Positions 1-9,262 of a DNA stretch of 64,000 nucleotides are shown in pieces (position 1 is the first letter of the stretch; every line of letters starts with the position of its first letter). Origin of the DNA: Nostoc sp. CHAB 5834 (GTDB lineage: Bacteria > Cyanobacteriota > Cyanobacteriia > Cyanobacteriales > Nostocaceae); the NCBI GenBank assembly GCA_020829485.1, contig JAIVFU010000003.1:109216-173215 (forward strand), in the 5' to 3' direction. The notes under the pieces were generated by a model. It saw nothing but the letters and a program-made list of their open reading frames with translations, was not told the origin of the DNA and searched no databases. The position numbers and the translations under genes were made by a program.

Positions 1-262
1 GACACTATGTTACCAAAACCGATATTGATTAACTGAATCTCCATAAAAAAAATGACGCCAAACGCGGTTTGAGAAGCTTGAAGTAAACTTATTTACATGT
101 TATCGCCAAAAAACAGGAGTCACAACGATTAAATTCAAGCCAGCCTTCGTTTTTAAATAATGTCTGCTTTTTTTCGCTATTTATCAGTTATTTTTCCTCA
201 ATATCCTCCCATAGATACAGGCATAATTACATTGATACAAGCTAGTTGGGTGATGTACCTTA

Positions 263-712
263 TCAATAAATAAATGGTGGTAAATAATCCACATCTAAAA
301 TTTGCTCAATGCTATAAGGGCAAGTTTGTGGAAAACAATTCAATCCACTTTTCTTTTTTGCTTGTCGTAGCGCATCAATGTAGACTTCTTCAAGCACGGT
401 GAGCAGATAGTTGTAGAGGTTTTTAGATTTGGTTAATTTCCTAAGTTCCACCCGAAAATTATCAATTTCCACTTCCCAATGATTTTTACATTCAGGAAGA
501 CTCCAATGTTGATACAAAAGCAGATGTTTGAGAAGTTGCAGTAGATAACTTTCGACCTTGTGTTTCTGTTCATTACCCAATCTTTCAATCTCCTCAATCA
601 AATGATCCCAATCAAGATGCTCTAAATCTCGTTCTTGCAGTTGTTTCAACGTAGTTTCTAACCACAAGTGATAATCCTGTTCATAAATAATTTGAGTGAG
701 TATTTTAGACAT
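263..712 (-). CDS. DUF29 family protein
   Basis: This 149-residue protein has the layout of the DUF29 family, which is abundant in cyanobacteria and has no established function. The N-terminal third carries the aromatic and acidic signature seen in that family (YEQDYHLWLE near residue 10, then LDWDHLIEEIERLG near residues 33-46). A helical leucine-rich stretch (YLLQLLKHLLLYQHW, residues 56-70) follows. No signal peptide or membrane segment is visible, so it is probably cytoplasmic. It is transcribed alone, with at least 200 bases free on both sides. The ATG is preceded by a weak gagaat-type ribosome binding site. The family assignment is fairly safe. Its role is unknown; members often occur in several copies per genome. 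Confidence 0.8.
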   Translation of the reverse strand: MSKILTQIIYEQDYHLWLETTLKQLQERDLEHLDWDHLIEEIERLGNEQKHKVESYLLQLLKHLLLYQHWSLPECKNHWEVEIDNFRVELRKLTKSKNLYNYLLTVLEEVYIDALRQAKKKSGLNCFPQTCPYSIEQILDVDYLPPFIY

Positions 713-929
713 TATTTAATATTCTCCTAATTTACGAAGATTTGGAATTAGGTTTTATTGACCAAAGAGGGTTTTGCTGAGAGAAAGATTTTGATATTCC
801 CTGCCTTCATGGTTACAGACCAAATAAATTTATTTATGTTCAAAGTAAAAATATTTATTTCAAGACGCAAAGCACGTTCGCCTTTAGCGTCTTATAGACA
901 GAAATAATGTGTCCAAGTTTTCAGCAGTC

Positions 930-1631
930 CTAAAATGGGGTTCTTTCCCCTGCCCCTTTTCCTCTTCTTTGACGTACACTTCCAGCTTGACAATCGCGTA
1001 ACCAAGTTTTAATTCCTTGGGCAACAGTGCCGTTACTACTATCGCGTGGCGGAGATACTGGCTGCTGTCCTGAATAGGAACCAATTTGAGAAAACATCAT
1101 TACTAAACGCCAACCAATTTTAGTTTTAGTCAACAATACCCAGTGGAATTCCTGCAATTCTACCGCTTTCTTTCCTATGTATTGCCGCTCTAAAGTAGTA
1201 AAGAAAACTTGCTCAACTCCTGATGCAGAACTTTTAGAAGCGTCTGCACTATATTCTTCAAGGTTAAGGGGCAGAGGAATAAACTCAGGTCTTCCTGCTA
1301 TTAGAATATAACTGTAAACATCACTGCTTCTGCTGAGGCGGCGGGCGCGTTGACTAGCGCGATTAGTATAACTAGGTAAATCTTGCAGTAGCTGTATAGT
1401 TAATGTTTCTAAATTTTGCTCAGAACACAAAGACTTCACCCCACCGTTGACATTTTCCTTTTCTGCTAGCGCAAAAGGTTTAGGGGTGAAGTTTATCGAG
1501 AACGCTGGGTAAGCAAGGCTATTTGATACTAAAACCCAGAAGCCACAAGCTAAAAGCCAACTATAATTTTTCTTTTTGAGCGCTACACCCTGCACCCGAT
1601 CCCCCGGCTTCTTACTGACTTTTAGCTTCAT
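930..1631 (-). CDS. Hypothetical protein with N-terminal membrane anchor or signal peptide
   Basis: I do not recognise a named family in this 233-residue protein. Residues 1-22 are strongly basic, and residues 23-45 form a hydrophobic segment ([19 protein letters not shown]) that could be a signal peptide or anchor, so export is likely. The rest is soluble-looking and contains a segment around residues 150-180 ([20 protein letters not shown]) typical of a compact beta domain. The start codon overlaps the stop of the upstream pyrF gene by four bases (ATGA), which indicates translational coupling and a shared transcript. The last 15 residues are rich in R, G and K and come from low-complexity DNA, so the C-terminus may be a recent extension. 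Existence as a gene is likely; function is unknown. Confidence 0.7.
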   Translation of the reverse strand: MKLKVSKKPGDRVQGVALKKKNYSWLLACGFWVLVSNSLAYPAFSINFTPKPFALAEKENVNGGVKSLCSEQNLETLTIQLLQDLPSYTNRASQRARRLSRSSDVYSYILIAGRPEFIPLPLNLEEYSADASKSSASGVEQVFFTTLERQYIGKKAVELQEFHWVLLTKTKIGWRLVMMFSQIGSYSGQQPVSPPRDSSNGTVAQGIKTWLRDCQAGSVRQRRGKGAGERTPF

Positions 1632-2359
1632 GCCACCGTGGTTAACTCCTCAGAAATCTTCTTCCAGGCTAACTCCGGCTCAGTAGCAGTAGTAATGGGA
1701 CGCCCAATCACTAGATAATCTGCACCAGCAATGATTGCTTGTGCTGGGGTGAGCGATCGCTTTTGATCGCCAATATCAGCCCAAGTTGGTCTAACCCCCG
1801 GACAAACTAGCAAAAAGTCATCTCCACAAGTTTGCCGCAGTTGTGCTGCCTCTTGAGGCGAACAAACTGCCCCATCCAATCCCGCCTCTTGAGCCAGCAG
1901 TGCCATTTCTAGGGCGTATTCTGGTAATTCTAGGGGAATCTTTAAATCAAACGCCAGTTGTCTAGCAGAAATACTCGTTAATAAAGTAATGGCAATTAAT
2001 TTAGGCGGTTTTACACCTGCTTGGGCTGCCCCTTCTTGTGCCCCTTCTGTTGCAGCTTTCAGAGCTTCAATACCACATGATGCATGAATTGTCAATAAAT
2101 CTACCCCGTAACGAGCAGCACTAAGACTTGCACCAGCGACTGTGTTCGGGATATCGTGAAACTTTAAATCTAGGAAGATGCGCTTTTCTTTGGACTTTAG
2201 CACTTCTAGAATTTTTGGGCCAGTGCTGGTAAACAACTCTAAGCCAACTTTCCACCAAACCACTTGCGGGAGTTGATCTATAAGAGCGATCGCACTTTGT
2301 TCATCCGCCACATCCAAAGCCACAATAACTCGTTTTTCTACCTGTTCCCTATTCCCCAT
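1628..2359 (-). CDS. pyrF: Orotidine 5'-phosphate decarboxylase
   Basis: PyrF converts OMP to UMP, the last step of de novo pyrimidine synthesis. The protein is 243 residues, normal for the bacterial type. The catalytic signature [11 protein letters not shown] lies at residues 64-74 and holds the Lys and Asp residues of the charge network. The phosphate-binding Arg is in the VIGRPITTA segment near the C-terminus. The barrel begins at VIVALDVAD (residues 11-19). The first ten residues ([10 protein letters not shown]) are poorly conserved in type. The ATG itself lies inside a run of the genome-wide heptamer repeat (2349-2381), so the repeat seems to have supplied or displaced the start. The gene follows tyrS on the same strand with only 21 bases between them, and it overlaps the next gene, which suggests a tyrS-pyrF operon. 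Confidence 0.95.
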   Translation of the reverse strand: MGNREQVEKRVIVALDVADEQSAIALIDQLPQVVWWKVGLELFTSTGPKILEVLKSKEKRIFLDLKFHDIPNTVAGASLSAARYGVDLLTIHASCGIEALKAATEGAQEGAAQAGVKPPKLIAITLLTSISARQLAFDLKIPLELPEYALEMALLAQEAGLDGAVCSPQEAAQLRQTCGDDFLLVCPGVRPTWADIGDQKRSLTPAQAIIAGADYLVIGRPITTATEPELAWKKISEELTTVA

Positions 2360-2383
2360 TCCCTACTCCCCACTCCCCATTTA
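2345..2383. repeat. Heptamer tandem repeat between tyrS and pyrF
   Basis: A C-rich run built from variants of ccctatt, cccatt and ccccact fills the tyrS-pyrF junction and includes the pyrF start codon. Read on the minus strand it has the same gggaata/gggagta units as the longer array at 20734-20943. It belongs to the short tandemly repeated repetitive sequences known from filamentous cyanobacteria. Confidence 0.75.
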
Positions 2384-3568
2384 AGGCACTAATCGCACAA
2401 ACTTATTTTTCCCAACTTGTAAAACCTTACCTTGTAACTGGGCGGCTTGTGCAAAAGTAGCATCAACATCGGTAATGCGATCGCCATCTAAGCGCACTCC
2501 ACCTTCTTGAATTTTTCGCTTTCCTTCACCTGTACTTTTGCATAAGCCAGTGACATTGAGAATATACGCTAACTTAGCGGGATGCGATACCTCAGCTAGA
2601 GAGAATTCTGGAACTGCACCTTCCTTTCCACCACTTTGGGCAGCTTCTTTAGCCTCTTGGGCTGCTTGTTCGCCGTGGTACTGTTTGACAACTTCCCATG
2701 CTAAAAGTGTCTGGCGATCGCGGGGATTTTCTGGCAGTTGATCCAAAGGTAAATCTGTCAACAGTTCAAAATACTCCTCCAGCAGATTATCTGGAACTCC
2801 TTGTAACTTTTGATATTTTTGCCCCGGATGTTCCGACAACCCAATATAATTACCTAAAGACTTGGACATTTTTTGCACCCCATCCGTGCCAATCAAAATC
2901 GGCATTAGCATCCCAAACTGTGGCTCTTGACCAAAATGGCGTTGCAAATCTCTGCCTACAGCAATGTTAAATTTTTGATCAGTTCCTCCCAATTCCACAT
3001 CTGCCTCAACTGCAACGGAATCAAAACCTTGCATTAACGGGTACAGGAACTCATGGATAAAAATTGGATTCTCTTTTTTATAGCGATCGGCAAATCCTTC
3101 TTTCGCCAACATCTGCCCCACCGTCATCGTGGAGAGTAACTCCAAAATTTTCTCTAAGTTGAGCTTAGAGAGCCATTCGGAGTTATAACGTACCTCTAAT
3201 CTTCCTGGTGTGTCAAAATCCAAGATAGGACGTACTTGGTCAAGATAAGTCTGAGCATTTTGGGCTACATCTGCTTCTGTAAGCTGACGGCGCACTTCAG
3301 ATTTACCTGTCGGATCGCCAATACGTGCGGTAAAATCGCCAATAATCAGAACTGCTATATGTCCCGCATCTTGAAACGCTCGCAGTTTCCGTACTGGTAT
3401 GCTATGACCAAGATGAATATCAGTACCTGTAGGATCAATACCCAATTTGATCCTCAAAGGTTGGTTTGTAGTTACCAAGCGCTTTTCTAGAGTTTCACTG
3501 TTAACATCAGTTGGTTGTGGGAAAACTTCTACCACACCACGACGCAGCCAAGCAAAATCTTGCGTCAT
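2381..3568 (-). CDS. tyrS: Tyrosyl-tRNA synthetase
   Basis: TyrS attaches tyrosine to tRNA-Tyr in the cytoplasm. It is a class I enzyme: the HIGH-like motif reads HLGHS in [12 protein letters not shown], and the KMSKS loop is present intact ([12 protein letters not shown]). A C-terminal S4 RNA-binding domain ends the protein ([21 protein letters not shown] region). The frame is open for 44 more codons upstream, to 3700. That extension is low in family character and would leave only 41 bases to the divergent gene. The ATG at 3568, just before [10 protein letters not shown], gives 395 residues, close to the usual length, so I chose it. The gene lies directly upstream of pyrF and is probably cotranscribed with it. 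Confidence 0.95.
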   Translation of the reverse strand: MTQDFAWLRRGVVEVFPQPTDVNSETLEKRLVTTNQPLRIKLGIDPTGTDIHLGHSIPVRKLRAFQDAGHIAVLIIGDFTARIGDPTGKSEVRRQLTEADVAQNAQTYLDQVRPILDFDTPGRLEVRYNSEWLSKLNLEKILELLSTMTVGQMLAKEGFADRYKKENPIFIHEFLYPLMQGFDSVAVEADVELGGTDQKFNIAVGRDLQRHFGQEPQFGMLMPILIGTDGVQKMSKSLGNYIGLSEHPGQKYQKLQGVPDNLLEEYFELLTDLPLDQLPENPRDRQTLLAWEVVKQYHGEQAAQEAKEAAQSGGKEGAVPEFSLAEVSHPAKLAYILNVTGLCKSTGEGKRKIQEGGVRLDGDRITDVDATFAQAAQLQGKVLQVGKNKFVRLVP

Positions 3569-3741
3569 ACTAGAAAATCCACTGTTAGCTATGTTTTGCA
3601 CACTAGAAGTTAAGTTGGTTGTAAACACTTGCAATTTATCCGCTTTCTCATCTGCCAAACTACTATAATTGCAAAAAATTAACCGCCTTGCTTCGTCCAA
3701 TCAATTACAGTTAAATTTACAAGTGAGGAAGTGAAATCGCC

Positions 3742-5667
3742 GTGTCGTCTTCTAGGACTTTTGAAGATAAACAGCCACAACGTCGGGCTTCATCAGGTTT
3801 TGAGTTTTTAAAAGGAGTCGGTCAGGTAGCTGGCGGTACTCTCCTCTCAATGACCATGCTGGCAAGTTCCATTGTAGCCGGAGGACTGGTTGGTTTAGCC
3901 ATTAGTTTCCGCAATTTGCCAGATGTAAGACAGCTACGTAACTTCTTTCCCTCAGAAACAACTTACATTTATGACGTTAAGGGTAAACTTTTAACGAGTA
4001 TCCACGGGGAAGCCAACCGGGAAGTCGTACCCCTGGATAGAATTTCCCCGAATTTAAAACGGGCAGTATTAGCAAGTGAAGATAGCCACTTCTACGATCA
4101 CCACGGTATCAACCCTACTGGTGTTGGCCGTGCTGTCGTAGTTAACGCTGTAGCCGGTGGAGTCAAAGAGGGTGGCTCTACTGTTACTATGCAATTGGTA
4201 AAAAACCTATTTTTATCTCGCAAGCGTGCCTTTACCCGCAAGTTAGCGGAGGGGGTGCTGGCAATTCGGTTAGAGCAAATTCTCACTAAAGACCAAATTT
4301 TAGAAATGTACCTCAATCAAGTTTATTGGGGTCATAACAATTATGGTGTACAAACGGCAGCCCGCAGTTACTTTAATAAGTCAGCAGAATATTTAAGCTT
4401 GGGTGAGTCAGCAATGATGGCCGGTTTGATTCAAGCACCAGAAGAATTCAGCCCGTTTGCGAGTATAAAGCTGGCAAAACAGAAACAAAAAGAAGTGCTG
4501 GGACGGATGCTGGAATTAAACTGGATCAACCAGTCAGAGTACGACAATGCCCTTAAGCAAGAAATCAAACTTGGTAGAATCAAATCCTTTCAAGGCAGTG
4601 CCCTACCTTATGTAACCAATACCGTAGCGCAGGAGTTAGCTAAAAAGTTTGGACGTGAGACACTACTCAAAGGTGGTATGCGGGTGCAAACTACAGTTGA
4701 TGCCAGCTTCCAAATCATGGCAGAAGAAACTGTCAGCAAGTGGCATAAATCACTGCTTGGGCAGGGATTATCTAAGAATCAAATTGCCTTGGTAGCAATT
4801 GACCCCCGGACGCATTTTATCAAAGCACTGGTGGGTGGTGTAGATCCTAAGACCAGTGAATTCAATCGTGCAACTCAATCTCAACGTCAGCCTGGATCTT
4901 CCTTTAAACCGTTTGTATATTATACTGCTTTTGCTACTGGTAAGTATGGGCCAGACTCAACGGTGGTAGATTCCCCAGTCAGTTATCGAGATGGTAGCGG
5001 TTGGTACTTTCCCAGAAATTATGATGGGGGTTTTAGCGGAGCTATGCCAATCCGCACAGCTTTAGCCCAGTCACGTAACATTCCTGTGATCAAGATTGGT
5101 AAGGCTGTGGGGATGAATAGAGTCATAGAAACCTGCCGCACCTTGGGCATTATGAGTCCGATGGAACCTGTTAGCTCTCTGCCTCTGGGTGCAATTGGTG
5201 TTACTCCCTTGGAAATGGCTAGTGCCTATGCTACCTTTGCTAATTATGGCTGGCAGTCCCCACCCACTGTAATTGCCCGTGTCACCGATAGTAGTGGTAA
5301 CGTGTTATTAGATAACACCCCTAAACCTCAGCGAGTTTTAGACCCTTGGGCATCGGCAGCCATTATCGATGTGATGCGAACGGTAGTTACTAATGGTACT
5401 GGTAAAGGTGCTGCCATAGCTCGTCCAAGTGCTGGGAAGACAGGTACAACTTCCTCAGAAAAGGATATTTGGTATGTTGGCACTGTGCCACAACTAACTA
5501 CTGCTGTTTGGGTAGGGAGGGACGACAACAGACAATTAGCTAGCCGTGCTACGGGTGGCGGTATGGTTGCTCCCATCTGGAAAGATTTTATGGAGAAGGC
5601 ACTTAAGAATGTACCAGTGGAAAACTTCAAACCACCTTCCCAGTTTTCTCGCCCCAAATCACAATAG
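3742..5667 (+). CDS. Class A penicillin-binding protein (PBP1A-type transglycosylase/transpeptidase)
   Basis: This 641-residue bifunctional enzyme polymerises glycan strands and cross-links peptidoglycan on the outer face of the cytoplasmic membrane. A membrane anchor lies at residues 33-58. The GT51 glycosyltransferase domain follows, with catalytic Glu113 in ASEDSHFYDHHG and the motifs GGSTVTMQLVKNLF and LNQVYWGHNNYG. The transpeptidase domain has the active-site Ser386 in SSFK (SxxK), an SRN triad and Lys566 in KTGTT. All key residues are present. Translation starts at a GTG. It is divergent from tyrS, and the two share a short promoter region. Cyanobacteria carry several class A PBPs; which paralogue this is cannot be told from sequence alone. 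Confidence 0.93.
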   Translation: MSSSRTFEDKQPQRRASSGFEFLKGVGQVAGGTLLSMTMLASSIVAGGLVGLAISFRNLPDVRQLRNFFPSETTYIYDVKGKLLTSIHGEANREVVPLDRISPNLKRAVLASEDSHFYDHHGINPTGVGRAVVVNAVAGGVKEGGSTVTMQLVKNLFLSRKRAFTRKLAEGVLAIRLEQILTKDQILEMYLNQVYWGHNNYGVQTAARSYFNKSAEYLSLGESAMMAGLIQAPEEFSPFASIKLAKQKQKEVLGRMLELNWINQSEYDNALKQEIKLGRIKSFQGSALPYVTNTVAQELAKKFGRETLLKGGMRVQTTVDASFQIMAEETVSKWHKSLLGQGLSKNQIALVAIDPRTHFIKALVGGVDPKTSEFNRATQSQRQPGSSFKPFVYYTAFATGKYGPDSTVVDSPVSYRDGSGWYFPRNYDGGFSGAMPIRTALAQSRNIPVIKIGKAVGMNRVIETCRTLGIMSPMEPVSSLPLGAIGVTPLEMASAYATFANYGWQSPPTVIARVTDSSGNVLLDNTPKPQRVLDPWASAAIIDVMRTVVTNGTGKGAAIARPSAGKTGTTSSEKDIWYVGTVPQLTTAVWVGRDDNRQLASRATGGGMVAPIWKDFMEKALKNVPVENFKPPSQFSRPKSQ

Positions 5668-5679
5668 TTTGAGATTTTG

Positions 5680-5708
5680 GATTTTGGATTGGCAATTAAT
5701 CCAAAATC
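5680..5708. terminator. Hairpin between convergent genes
   Basis: A perfect 11-bp stem (gattttggatt with aatccaaaatc, 5680-5690 and 5698-5708) and a 7-base loop lie between two convergent genes. No clear U-tract follows on either strand, so a terminator role is inferred from position. Confidence 0.4.
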
Positions 5709-5717
5709 TAAAATTTA

Positions 5718-6041
5718 CTAAGCCTGTTTTTCTAGCTCGGCTTTCATCCGTTCTAATGTGAGGTGCATTTGGTCAAACATTTGTTGCGGGGTGACACCGA
5801 ATTGACCTAATTGCGTTTTCAGTTGTTCTACAGTCATTTGTGCCATAAAATCTTCTGATAGCTCGAAGCGCTTCATAAAGATGCGATACCGATCTATCAT
5901 GGCTTCCATTTGCTCTATAAACAGCTTTTTGCCATCGCGGTCAAATTTGCCGTAGTTATTACCAAGCTTGATTAGTGCTTGATAATCCTCAAACAGCTGT
6001 TTTGCTTCTTGCTGAATTATCTCAGAATCGAAGAATCCCAT
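5718..6041 (-). CDS. DUF1825 family protein
   Basis: This 107-residue protein matches the cyanobacterial DUF1825 family, whose start is typically MGFFDSEIVQQEAK-like, as here. It is almost entirely alpha-helical and charged, with no signal peptide or membrane segment. Such proteins are found across cyanobacteria and have no settled function. It is convergent with the PBP gene and is separated by 129 bases from the J-domain gene upstream on the same strand. It may be monocistronic, since an AT-rich promoter-like region precedes it. Confidence 0.85.
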   Translation of the reverse strand: MGFFDSEIIQQEAKQLFEDYQALIKLGNNYGKFDRDGKKLFIEQMEAMIDRYRIFMKRFELSEDFMAQMTVEQLKTQLGQFGVTPQQMFDQMHLTLERMKAELEKQA

Positions 6042-6170
6042 ATTGCTTATATATATTAAACTGAATGTCCAGACTCAGCAGCTTAATAGTTTTACTTCTA
6101 TTATTATTTTAGTCTAGGAGAGTAATATAGTAACGAAGCTTCGGTTTTAGTACGGTTTGTTACCGAAATT

Positions 6171-7103
6171 TCAACACTTGACTGAACTACCTTTCCTCTG
6201 AGGAAACCGACTTAATAAAGCCGCAATACTTATAGCTGTAACCATTGATTTAGGATTGGTGTTTTTACCAGATTGAATTTTCACTTCGGGAGCGTATTTC
6301 AAAGCTAGTGAATTTTGTGGATTCAGTTTTAATGCTTGATGGATGTAAACCCTAGCCATCCCGATAAATTTCTGTTTGAGATGTACCAAACCTAATAAGG
6401 CATAATAATCGCTGTTATTTGGCTCTAATTTGATAGCATCACGCAATTCTTGCACGGCTAGGGGCAATTTGGCTAGCCTGACGTACTCAATAGCTCGCTG
6501 GTAGTGACGTTGAGCGTAGTTTGTCAAAACTGGTTTGACATCAGTTTTTTCATCTAATGTCCATTCAGCTGGCTTAACTTCTACCTCAGGGGTGGTGCTA
6601 ACAGCTTTTTGGGTTAATAGCAGGTCTGGTTTATGCAACCGTAAGTATACTAAATTCAGTGTACTAATTTGTTGCGTCACCTGATAAAACTGATTTAATG
6701 ATTTATATTGATCTTCTGCATAGCAGGCGATCGCTTCTTCGTAAAACAATTCTGCTTGGGGTGTAGACATTTCCATAATTTTCTGAGCTATGGCACTTTG
6801 AGAAGACAAAGGCTTCTGCTCTAAATCTCTTGCAAGCGATCGCAGCATAGCGATCGCCATCAAGCGCTTATCTCGATGTTTCAGTTGTTCATAAGCTGGA
6901 TTAATTAAATGGCTAAATATTGCCGTTGCTAATTCTTTGTCTGGATTGCAGTTTTTGGCATGGCGATCGGGATGTAGCAGCTTTGCTAAAGCGTGATAGC
7001 GTTTAAAAATCTGGCGATCGTCAGCAATTACAGAAATTCCTAGCACAGCGCAAGGATCACAAAGCTGTTGAAGCCATTTTGGTGGTAGGAAGGTCTGTGA
7101 CAT
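6171..7103 (-). CDS. J-domain and TPR protein
   Basis: This 310-residue protein starts with a DnaJ-like J domain. CAVLGISVIADDRQIFKRYH and the diagnostic HPD tripeptide (LLHPDRHA, about residues 42-49) are both visible, so it could stimulate an Hsp70 ATPase. A central helical region follows. Two to three tetratricopeptide units lie at about residues 195-270 (YQRAIEYVRLAKLPLAVQEL, DYYALLGLVHLKQKF). It lacks the zinc-finger and C-terminal domains of true DnaJ, so it is a specialised co-chaperone or scaffold rather than DnaJ itself. The basic tail (FPQRKGSSVKC) could include a short hydrophobic stretch (AISIAALLSRF). Partner and substrate are unknown. Confidence 0.8.
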   Translation of the reverse strand: MSQTFLPPKWLQQLCDPCAVLGISVIADDRQIFKRYHALAKLLHPDRHAKNCNPDKELATAIFSHLINPAYEQLKHRDKRLMAIAMLRSLARDLEQKPLSSQSAIAQKIMEMSTPQAELFYEEAIACYAEDQYKSLNQFYQVTQQISTLNLVYLRLHKPDLLLTQKAVSTTPEVEVKPAEWTLDEKTDVKPVLTNYAQRHYQRAIEYVRLAKLPLAVQELRDAIKLEPNNSDYYALLGLVHLKQKFIGMARVYIHQALKLNPQNSLALKYAPEVKIQSGKNTNPKSMVTAISIAALLSRFPQRKGSSVKC

Positions 7104-7292
7104 AGTAGTAATTAAGCTGTTAAAAACTTAAAATTAGCATCAAAGCTCAATGCATAATCATGTGAAACTTACTCAAATTTCTGCAAATACTAAATTATGT
7201 CTGGGATTTCCCATCTAAAAATCTGAAGGGCAAGGCAAGATAGTTGACTGTCTGATTGTCGGAACTCTGGTATTGGTATATTTATTAAAAAT

Positions 7293-7667
7293 ATGTTGAC
7301 TAAGCGCAAAAGTCGAAGTGTTGCTGCTGTTTTAGCTTTTTCTGGCACGCTGACAATTTCAGGATTACATAAATTCTATCTGGGACAGCCGTTGTGGGGC
7401 GTTTTGTATGTGTTGCTTTCCTGGACACCAATCCCCAAGGTAGCTAGTGCCATTGAGGGAGTTTGGTATTTAGCCCAAGATGAAGAAGTTTTTGATCGTA
7501 ATTTTAATCTAGGTAAGTCAGCAACAAGAAACTCACAAAAGGTGAGTAATCAGGTAGGAGCGATCGCTGAGGCAATGCGTGAATTGGATGCTTTGCGCCA
7601 GGATGGGCTAATTTCAGAGTATGAATTTGAGCAAAAGCGCCGCCAATTGCTAGACCAGATTTCTTAA
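7293..7667 (+). CDS. TM2 domain protein with C-terminal SHOCT-like motif
   Basis: This 124-residue protein has the TM2 fold: two membrane segments with the internal signature GLHKFYLGQPLWGVLYVLLSW (residues about 24-44) and a second helix around IPKVASAIEGVWYLA. The C-terminal 35 residues (AMRELDALRQDGLISEYEFE) look like a SHOCT oligomerisation motif. TM2 proteins sit in the cytoplasmic membrane, and their biochemical role is not settled. Its stop is 14 bases before the next gene on the same strand, so the two are probably cotranscribed. Confidence 0.8.
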   Translation: MLTKRKSRSVAAVLAFSGTLTISGLHKFYLGQPLWGVLYVLLSWTPIPKVASAIEGVWYLAQDEEVFDRNFNLGKSATRNSQKVSNQVGAIAEAMRELDALRQDGLISEYEFEQKRRQLLDQIS

Positions 7668-7681
7668 GGTAAGCAACAATC

Positions 7682-8215
7682 ATGAATAACTGGCTACCTT
7701 TGAACCCCAGGCTGCAAAAACTCCGTGCCAAGCTCCTCAACGATCCTTACTATCGCCTAGAATCTGGGGAAGAAATTCAGCTAGCGGCCAAATTAGGTAT
7801 TCGCATTGATGCTAATCAAGCGACTGTAGATGATTGGTTACGCTTACCAGGTTTGTCAATTCACCAAGCGCGATCGCTTGTAGAACTTTCGCGTTCTGGT
7901 GTTAAATTTTACTGTATTGAAGACATAGCTGCGGCTTTGGCTGTACCAGCGCCGCGCCTGGAACCATTAAAGCCTCTGCTGAATTTTATTTATTACGATC
8001 ACGAATCTTTAGAAAGTCCGGCCCATTTAATCAATCCAAATACAGCAACGGTTGAAAATTTAGCTCAAATTCCATTTATAGATTTGTCTCTAGCGCAAGC
8101 AGTGATTCAAAATCGGCAATCAGCCGGGCCTTATCGTAACCTGGCTGATTTCCAACGGCGCTTGGAGTTAACTGGTGATGCGATCGCTCAACTGATGTAT
8201 TATTTAAGGTTTTAA
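7682..8215 (+). CDS. Helix-hairpin-helix (ComEA-like) domain protein
   Basis: This 177-residue protein contains two helix-hairpin-helix units of the ComEA type. The first is around residues 50-85 (VDDWLRLPGLSIHQARSLVE). The second is near residues 120-165 (NPNTATVENLAQIPFIDLSL, then SAGPYRNLADFQRRL). Such motifs bind DNA non-specifically through the backbone. Unlike ComEA it has no signal peptide or membrane anchor, so it should be cytoplasmic and is not obviously a DNA-uptake protein. It directly follows the TM2 gene and probably shares its transcript. The specific function is unknown. Confidence 0.8.
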   Translation: MNNWLPLNPRLQKLRAKLLNDPYYRLESGEEIQLAAKLGIRIDANQATVDDWLRLPGLSIHQARSLVELSRSGVKFYCIEDIAAALAVPAPRLEPLKPLLNFIYYDHESLESPAHLINPNTATVENLAQIPFIDLSLAQAVIQNRQSAGPYRNLADFQRRLELTGDAIAQLMYYLRF

Positions 8216-8266
8216 GTTAAAAGTTTTAAAATATAGGGTTTTTGGTTTGTATGCAATATATTTTCA

Positions 8267-8289
8267 CCTCTCTCCTCTTAGGAGAGAGG
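8267..8289. repeat. Hairpin repeat with cctctctcc stem
   Basis: A perfect 9-bp stem (cctctctcc with ggagagagg) with a 5-base loop lies between convergent genes. The flanking text (ctccccaacgctagtaaagaa, then ggggttggggtt) is a common Nostocales intergenic repeat. It could act as a terminator for the upstream gene. Confidence 0.55.
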
Positions 8290-8357
8290 CTTTGAATCTT
8301 ACTCCCCAACGCTAGTAAAGAAGGGGTTGGGGTTAAATCTATATAACTCCTAACTAT

Positions 8358-8963
8358 TTAAATAAACCCAATGCGATCAAGAGGCCAAAAGCGAAACGCT
8401 GCTCGACCAATGACATTTTTTCTGGGTAAAAAGCCCCAATAACGAGAGTCATTACTATCGTTGCGGTTATCCCCCATGACAAAAAACTCATCTTCTGGAA
8501 CTTTTACTGGCCGATATGGCTGATTTGGCGGTTCAGCGATGTAGTCTTCTGCCAAAGGTTGACCATTGAGATAGACTTTGCCAGAAGCAACACTAATTAC
8601 CTCACCAGGCTGGCCAATAACCCGCTTGATGAAGGCTTGGTCTTTGGGATATCCTCGACGTTGTAGTTCTGCGGGTGGCTGAAAAACAATAATATCCCCA
8701 GTTATAGGAGGGTGAAAATGGTAGGAGATTTTTTCAACTACCAAGCGATCGCCTGTATGTAAGGTAGGCAGCATCGAATCAGAAGGTATATAGCGGGGTT
8801 CGGCGATAAAAGTCCTGATGAGAAATGCCAAACATAATGCGATCGCAATTAAAATCAGATTTTCTTGCCAACTACGCCATACTTTTAACGACGCACGCTC
8901 TTCTTTTGCATCACTTTCGTGAGGAACCATAAAAGTTTCTAGCCAGTTTAAAAAGTGGGACAA
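8358..8963 (-). CDS. lepB: Signal peptidase I
   Basis: LepB removes signal peptides from exported proteins at the outer face of the cytoplasmic or thylakoid membrane. The 201-residue protein has one membrane segment (residues 34-50, ENLILIAIALCLAFLIR). The catalytic Ser63 is in SDSMLPTL and the general base Lys113 is in FIKRVIGQPGE. The later conserved box (FFVMGDNRNDSNDSRYWG) is also intact. The size and single anchor fit the cyanobacterial LepB type. A cytoplasmic charged N-terminus of about 33 residues precedes the anchor. No gene lies within 1.7 kb upstream, so it has its own promoter. Confidence 0.95.
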   Translation of the reverse strand: MSHFLNWLETFMVPHESDAKEERASLKVWRSWQENLILIAIALCLAFLIRTFIAEPRYIPSDSMLPTLHTGDRLVVEKISYHFHPPITGDIIVFQPPAELQRRGYPKDQAFIKRVIGQPGEVISVASGKVYLNGQPLAEDYIAEPPNQPYRPVKVPEDEFFVMGDNRNDSNDSRYWGFLPRKNVIGRAAFRFWPLDRIGFI

Positions 8964-9208
8964 ATACCTTGATTATTTTGACTCAAAAGGTATACTTGTA
9001 AACAATAATGGTTCTGCATAAACCCACACAGATATTAAATAATACAGTTATCGCGTCTACCAGAGATAAGCAAAAGTGCTGTAAATAAACTATGACCTGT
9101 CTAAGGCAATATAAGCTGATGATTAGAATTTTTAGATAATTAAAAATCTTAATTCTAATTGCTGCAATTATAAGGCAAGTTATGAGATAATTTTCACTTT
9201 TGCTTCTT

Positions 9209-9262
9209 ACTGCTAAAAAAGCAGTTACCGATTGGTAGAGCGATACAGCCAGTCGGTTTTTT
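9209..9262 (+). ncRNA. Candidate small RNA 3' end with two hairpins and a terminator
   Basis: Two adjacent stems are seen on the plus strand. The first is actgct paired with agcagt around a five-A loop (9209-9225). The second is a 9-bp stem accgattgg with ccagtcggt (9227-9235 and 9249-9257, one G-U pair), running into tttttt. This is a classical rho-independent terminator, yet no plus-strand gene lies upstream; lepB is on the other strand. An independent small transcript is therefore inferred. Its 5' end is not defined, and it matches no cyanobacterial RNA I can name. Confidence 0.4.

Noticed and set aside
3569..3700. A 44-residue N-terminal extension of TyrS
   Set aside because: The extension lacks conservation and would start very close to the divergent PBP gene; the ATG at 3568 gives the usual length.
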